From Prevotella sp. UBA7782 (GTDB lineage Bacteria > Bacteroidota > Bacteroidia > Bacteroidales > Bacteroidaceae), in assembly GCA_002480935.1 (NCBI GenBank), contig DLDC01000191.1, positions 35,052 through 52,743 on the forward strand: DNA of 17,692 nucleotides. Reading direction: 5' to 3'. A program made the position numbers and the translations under genes. Below, in pieces: positions 14,489 to 17,692 of the stretch. Each line of letters begins with the position of its first letter. Position 1 is the first letter of the stretch. Below the pieces are notes generated by a model. That model searched no databases and was not told the origin of the DNA. It saw only the letters and a program-made list of their open reading frames with translations.

Positions 14489-14977
14489 ATGAACGACTGG
14501 AAAACAATACTTATGGGAATAGTGAGCAGCATCATACTCATGCTGAACCCCATCAAAGACTTTGTGGTGGGCATGCTGATAGTGTTCACGCTGAACTACC
14601 TGGCAGGCTGGACGGCCGACAGGGTTACCGGTGGAAGTTGGAGCATGAAGAAAACATTTAGCTTTGGCAAGCAGTGTTTCGTATTCTTTGGTATCATCGT
14701 GTTTATCTTTGTGACCGGCCATTTCCTTCACAAAGGCGACGAAGCATTGATAGGCGTGCAGTATGTGTGTATCATTGCCGTGTGGGCATACTCCAGGAAC
14801 ATCTTGCGGAACCTTCGCGACCACATACTGGAGAAAGGTACCACGATGTGGCAGCTTGTGGACATCCTATATTGGATAATCTCTTTTGAGATCATCGAGA
14901 AGTTGCCAGCCGTGAAGAAGTACTTAGAGAAGAAAGATAAAGAATATCAAGAAGAACGAGCAAATGAGACAGATTAA
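14489..14977 (+). CDS. Putative holin
   Basis: The 162-residue membrane protein has three or four transmembrane segments: about 8-24 and 25-45 (MGIVSSIILMLNPIKDF and VVGMLIVFTLNYLAGW), 65-83 (CVFFGIIVFIFVTGHF-like) and 93-110. A charged cytoplasmic tail rich in Lys and Glu ends the protein. This topology, with the gene directly upstream of and overlapping an amidase gene by 14 bp, fits a phage holin of the holin_4/toxin-secretion type. A holin opens the inner membrane at a set time and releases the endolysin. The family assignment is from topology and context, not from a diagnostic motif. Early expression could be favoured by the strong ribosome binding site. Confidence 0.7.
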   Translation: MNDWKTILMGIVSSIILMLNPIKDFVVGMLIVFTLNYLAGWTADRVTGGSWSMKKTFSFGKQCFVFFGIIVFIFVTGHFLHKGDEALIGVQYVCIIAVWAYSRNILRNLRDHILEKGTTMWQLVDILYWIISFEIIEKLPAVKKYLEKKDKEYQEERANETD

Positions 14978-15413
14978 GGAAATTATCGTGCATTGTACGG
15001 CAACACCAGAAGGCCGTAACGAGACCGTTGCCGACATCGACCGTATGCACAAGGCCAACGGTTGGCGCTGCATTGGCTATCACTATGTAGTGTACTTAGA
15101 CGGCACTGTGCACCCAGGCAGACCAGAGAACCAGGTAGGCGCCCACTGCAAAGGGCACAATCAATTCTCCATCGGTGTAGTGTATGTGGGAGGCGTAGGC
15201 AAGGATGGTAAACCCAAGGACACCCGGACACCGGCACAAAAAGCCGGACTGAGGAGTATTCTTAAAGATCTTAAGAAGAAGTACCCAGGCGCAAAGATAC
15301 TTGGCCACCGCGACACATCTCCCGATCTGAACCACAACGGGAAGATAGAACCCAACGAGTGGATCAAGGCGTGCCCGTGCTTTGACGCTAAGACAGAATA
15401 TCAGAACATCTGA
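14964..15413 (+). CDS. N-acetylmuramoyl-L-alanine amidase (endolysin, Amidase_2 fold)
   Basis: The 149-residue zinc amidase would cleave the bond between N-acetylmuramic acid and L-alanine in peptidoglycan. Zinc ligands expected from T7 lysozyme-type amidases are visible: His10 in IIVHCTATPEG, His115 in LGHRD, and Cys137 in KACPCFD. The intermediate YHYVV and FSIGVVYVGG strands are also typical. It has the usual length of a single-domain phage amidase, with no signal peptide and no cell-wall-binding domain, so it needs the holin for access. SPDLNHNGKIEPNEW before the Cys is common in Bacteroidetes phage amidases (from memory). The ATG lies within the end of the holin gene. Confidence 0.93.
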   Translation: MRQIKEIIVHCTATPEGRNETVADIDRMHKANGWRCIGYHYVVYLDGTVHPGRPENQVGAHCKGHNQFSIGVVYVGGVGKDGKPKDTRTPAQKAGLRSILKDLKKKYPGAKILGHRDTSPDLNHNGKIEPNEWIKACPCFDAKTEYQNI

Positions 15414-15430
15414 TCTACCATAGCAGATGA

Positions 15431-15466
15431 GGCCCCGAGGGCAGGCGCAGCGCCACCCGAAGGGCC
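15431..15466 (+). other. Interrupted hairpin between amidase and spanin genes
   Basis: GGCCC, GGG and GGCG pair in order with CGCC, CCC and GGGCC, separated by small internal loops, with a CAG loop at the top. It fills much of the 83-bp gap after the amidase stop. No U tract follows, so it may be a weak terminator or an mRNA-stabilising element. It contains the 10-mer GAGGCCCCGA (15429-15438), also found in the hairpin after the adhesin. Confidence 0.5.
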
Positions 15467-15496
15467 ATTATTGAAAACGTAACAAAATCAAGACAA

Positions 15497-15970
15497 ATGG
15501 ACGACGAGCAGAAGAGTGTAGGATGTGTGTTGTGGATCCTTGGCATAGGCATGCTGTTGGCAATAGCCAGTCTGTTTATGGGATGCACCACGACGAAGTA
15601 TGTACCAGTAAAAGAGGCGCACACCGAATACCGGACGAGGACAGACACCATCCATCAGAAGGACAGCATCTTCTTCAGAGACAGCATTTGGACCAACCAG
15701 TACATGAAGGGTGACACCTTGGTACTGGAGAAGAACCGGACGACGAACTACTATAACAACCACTACTATAAGCAGGCAGGGAGAGATACCGTTATCATCC
15801 GTGACAGCATACCGCAGCCCTATCCAGTGGAGAAGGCACCATCAGCAAAGGATAAGTTCTTTACGAAGCTTGGCAATCTCCTATTGTGGGTGATAGGCGT
15901 TGTGTTGGTCCTGGCCATTGCTTATGGTGTGTATAGACTTTATAGGCACGAGAAGAAGCGCACGGCGTGA
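15497..15970 (+). CDS. Candidate unimolecular spanin (lipoprotein with C-terminal TM)
   Basis: The 157-residue protein starts with a hydrophobic signal segment (about 11-29) ending in FMGC, so Cys30 is a possible lipidated residue. Next is a Thr/Asp/Tyr-rich extracytoplasmic region (about 31-125) with repeated 'DSI' motifs (KDSIFFRDSIW; IIRDSIPQPYP). A C-terminal transmembrane helix (about 127-147) and a basic tail end the protein. A lipoprotein anchored in the outer membrane at one end and in the inner membrane at the other is the design of a u-spanin such as T1 gp11, which disrupts the outer membrane in the last step of lysis. Position after holin and amidase agrees. The lipobox is not canonical (Phe-Met-Gly-Cys) and the N-terminus is acidic, so a simple two-TM membrane protein is the alternative. 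Confidence 0.6.
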   Translation: MDDEQKSVGCVLWILGIGMLLAIASLFMGCTTTKYVPVKEAHTEYRTRTDTIHQKDSIFFRDSIWTNQYMKGDTLVLEKNRTTNYYNNHYYKQAGRDTVIIRDSIPQPYPVEKAPSAKDKFFTKLGNLLLWVIGVVLVLAIAYGVYRLYRHEKKRTA

Positions 15971-16043
15971 AAAGCCGCGCAGCAGTGGACGGGAATTTGT
16001 ATTTTATGACTGAGACAGAAAGAAACCAAATTATATTTGCCGT

Positions 16044-16994
16044 ATGAAAGTGATTGTGCAGATAAACAGAAAGAGCGTGATGGGGATAGTAGAAGGTATC
16101 TCCGTCACCATCAGTATGCACAATGGAGGCACGCCGACCTTTGAACAGTTATGGGCCAGTGACGCCGAAGGCCCCAAACTCGACATCTATTATAGAGAGG
16201 CCATTGGCGACCTGGAGCGCCACTTGATAGAATATATCAAGCAGAGCAGCGCCCAGTTTGACTTGCAGGCCAACGGCGAGGACTATGTTTGCATCCTGGA
16301 GCTTAGCGACCACTGGCCGCCCCGGCTGAAAGGACTACTGAGCAACAAGATGCAGGACTACCTGGTGCACAGCGTCACCGCCGGATGGATCAACGACTTT
16401 GAAGGTCTCACCGTGAAGCAGGACTTTCAGGCCATGGCCACCACCGACCTTGACGACATCCGCGTTATCGTGCAGAACCGAAGCTTTACACGCGCTGAGG
16501 CTGCAAGAGGCACCGACACTGACAAAGCCGAAGAAGAATACAGCACCACCGCAGGCGCACGCCAGACGGACACCAATAAAGCCGAAGAGGAACGTTTGCA
16601 AACCGCAGGCGCACGAGTCAACGACACCGACAAAGAGGCGAGCGAATACAGCGTAACCGCAGGCGCACGAAGCGAGGACGAGCAGAAAGCCATCACCGCA
16701 GACGACCAGAAGGCAGGCGCACGCACCGGCGATAAAAACAAGCCCACGACGGCCGCCGACCAGAAGGCCGGCAAGCGCACCACCGACGCCAGCAAAGCCG
16801 CCACGCCCGACGAGCAGAAAGCCGGCCAGCGCCACGACACGAAGGACACCGAGAAAGGCACCGAGCAGAGCGCAGACACTGGAGCACGCCACGAGGACAA
16901 CGCCGAGGTGAGGCACTGGAGAGACGATACCGACTGGAGCGACACAAGAGACGAGTTCTTCTTGCGCCATCCACACCGGATAAGAAAAATTTAA
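16044..16994 (+). CDS. Probable structural protein with 18-residue hydrophilic repeats
   Basis: The 316-residue protein has two halves. Residues 1-150 are folded and mixed alpha/beta. They include a helix around LERHLIEYI, LELSDHWP, and MQDYLVHSVTAGWINDF, a 'Y-[LI]-V ... W' helix seen in neck-type proteins of Bacteroidetes phages (from memory). Residues 154-261 are six exact-length 18-residue repeats (consensus ARxxDxxKAxxExxxTAG, later QKAG) with a degenerate seventh to about 280. The end is acidic/basic with aromatic residues. The repeat is highly charged, has no hydrophobic core, and probably forms an extended helix or stays flexible. It could be a stalk or a DNA/virion spacer; the function is unknown. 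Thirteen base pairs separate it from the next gene. Confidence 0.6.
   Translation: MKVIVQINRKSVMGIVEGISVTISMHNGGTPTFEQLWASDAEGPKLDIYYREAIGDLERHLIEYIKQSSAQFDLQANGEDYVCILELSDHWPPRLKGLLSNKMQDYLVHSVTAGWINDFEGLTVKQDFQAMATTDLDDIRVIVQNRSFTRAEAARGTDTDKAEEEYSTTAGARQTDTNKAEEERLQTAGARVNDTDKEASEYSVTAGARSEDEQKAITADDQKAGARTGDKNKPTTAADQKAGKRTTDASKAATPDEQKAGQRHDTKDTEKGTEQSADTGARHEDNAEVRHWRDDTDWSDTRDEFFLRHPHRIRKI
16503..16826 (+). repeat. Six 54-bp tandem coding repeats
   Basis: The repeat period is exactly 54 bp. The 10-mer GCAGGCGCAC recurs at 16551, 16605, 16659 and 16713, and diverged forms (GCCGGCAAGC, GCCGGCCAGC) stand at 16767 and 16821. Copies have diverged by substitution without changing length, which indicates protein-level selection on the period. 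Degenerate sequence continues to about 16886. Confidence 0.85.
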
Positions 16995-17006
16995 TACGTA
17001 TTAGAT

Positions 17007-17561
17007 ATGGGAACCAACTTAAAGAAAATCAAACTGACATTTGACCTGGGTGAAGTTTGCAACGACATCCTGGCTAAATGTAACTTGATCTCGCTGAGCA
17101 TCCACGATGCAGCGCTTGACGACATCAAGGCGAATGTGCAGGACCCGGACAATCCGGAAACTCGCAGTATCATCAACAGAGCCATTACAGAAGCTTTTGG
17201 AGCCGTGAAAGCCATGAGCCAGCGTTACCTGACAGTGGGCCGTGACACTGACAACAACGCCCTGGAGAGGATTGTGGCCATCAGCACCACCGATGCCGAC
17301 GGCAACATTACCAGCATGACCTACGAGACAGTGACCATCAATCTCCAGATACCAAACTTCAATACGGCCGTGACGGATCATCTAAAGAGTATGATGCACA
17401 AGTATGTTGTGGACTGGACGATGTACCGCTTCCTTCAGGACCAGGTAGCAGACAAGGCCGCCGAATATAAAGGACTGGCCGATGCTGAGGACCACGACAA
17501 TATCATTGCCGACCTGAACAGCCGGGAGCGCTTCACCATGCGCAGGGCCACTTGGTTGTAG
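17007..17561 (+). CDS. Probable neck/tail structural protein, unknown family
   Basis: The 184-residue soluble protein begins with a helical part (LGEVCNDILAKCNLISLSI; about 65-80 also helical). A beta strand region follows (residues about 88-115: IVAISTTDADGNITSMTYE). A helical C-terminus contains LKSMMHKYVVDWTMYRFL and ends in an Arg-rich segment. The C-terminal pattern 'YVVDWxxxxFL ... DKAAEY ... LNSRER' resembles small structural proteins of Bacteroidetes phages thought to act at the head-tail junction; this is from memory and not confirmed. It is the last gene before an AT-rich region, in the same operon direction as the preceding gene. No Shine-Dalgarno sequence is visible. Confidence 0.55.
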   Translation: MGTNLKKIKLTFDLGEVCNDILAKCNLISLSIHDAALDDIKANVQDPDNPETRSIINRAITEAFGAVKAMSQRYLTVGRDTDNNALERIVAISTTDADGNITSMTYETVTINLQIPNFNTAVTDHLKSMMHKYVVDWTMYRFLQDQVADKAAEYKGLADAEDHDNIIADLNSRERFTMRRATWL

Positions 17562-17647
17562 AAATGTGATAAGCTTTTTTGTACAATGTTTTTCTTCATA
17601 GATATTAGTTTTTAAGGTTAACAGAAAAGAGGTGTTTTTAGGTAACA

Positions 17648-17681
17648 GAAGGCCGTCCAGCGTGATGTTTGGACGGCCTTC
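17648..17681 (+). terminator. 12-bp hairpin at the end of the operon
   Basis: GAAGGCCGTCCA pairs perfectly with TGGACGGCCTTC around a 10-nt loop. It follows about 85 bp of AT-rich DNA after the last stop. Only CGCATGTTT follows, so the U tract is poor; it may be a terminator of either strand or an mRNA 3' end. The rest of 17562-17647 holds no gene. A weak Bacteroides-type promoter pair there (TTTG at 17578, TAGTTTTT at 17606) has the wrong spacing. Confidence 0.6.
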
Positions 17682-17692
17682 GCATGTTTAGA

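Noticed and set aside
11905..15438. 10-mer GAGGCCCCGA in two hairpins (11907 and 15429)
   Set aside because: Two copies of a GC-rich 10-mer in about 17.7 kb can occur by chance, and the hairpins around them are otherwise different.
16032..16039. TATATTTG, a perfect match to the Bacteroides -7 promoter element
   Set aside because: It lies 4 nt before the ATG at 16044, and no TTTG stands at the correct distance upstream (the nearest is about 32 bp away). A promoter here would start transcription at or after the start codon.
16503..16826. Regular 54-bp repeats as a CRISPR array
   Set aside because: The repeats are contiguous, coding and in frame, without unique spacers.

Overview
The window looks like part of the late (structural and lysis) region of a tailed double-stranded DNA phage or prophage, most likely of a gut Bacteroidales host. 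This rests on the gene content: a scaffold-like protein, an HK97-fold-type major capsid protein, a connector-like protein, large adhesins, a holin, an amidase and a spanin. The style of the genes also resembles Bacteroides/Prevotella phages known from memory. Most starts lack a Shine-Dalgarno sequence, as is usual in Bacteroidetes. All recognised genes are on the + strand, tightly packed, and use the standard code. No tRNA, integrase, IS element or CRISPR array is visible. No database search was possible.

Layout. 1-2564 is the head module: a probable scaffold protein cut by the left edge, a 42-residue overlapping ORF, the major capsid protein, and a strong intrinsic terminator behind it. 2574-5006 holds a lysine/proline-rich small protein, a probable head-tail adaptor and a 423-residue tail/fibre protein. 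5020-11880 is one 2286-residue receptor-binding protein. It has Ig-like domains, a LamG-like domain, a CotH-kinase-like segment, leucine-rich repeats and a C-terminal C-type-lectin/FGE-like fold. 11881-13691 completes a diversity-generating retroelement (DGR). 13704-14198 is a small phage protein. 14210-15970 is a lysis cassette (two membrane proteins, amidase, candidate unimolecular spanin). 16044-17561 holds two further probable structural proteins, one with 18-residue repeats. The window ends in AT-rich intergenic DNA with a 12-bp hairpin.

The most important system is the DGR. A 114-bp variable region (VR, 11700-11813) near the end of the adhesin gene is matched without gaps by a template region (TR, 12030-12143). 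They differ at 11 positions and every one is an adenine in the TR. That is the signature of adenine-specific mutagenic retrohoming. The reverse transcriptase follows at 12390-13691. It has a YCDD active site and a C-terminal extension, and no Avd accessory gene is visible. The TR RNA would be reverse transcribed with errors at adenines and copied into the adhesin, changing the phage's binding specificity while the rest of the protein stays constant.
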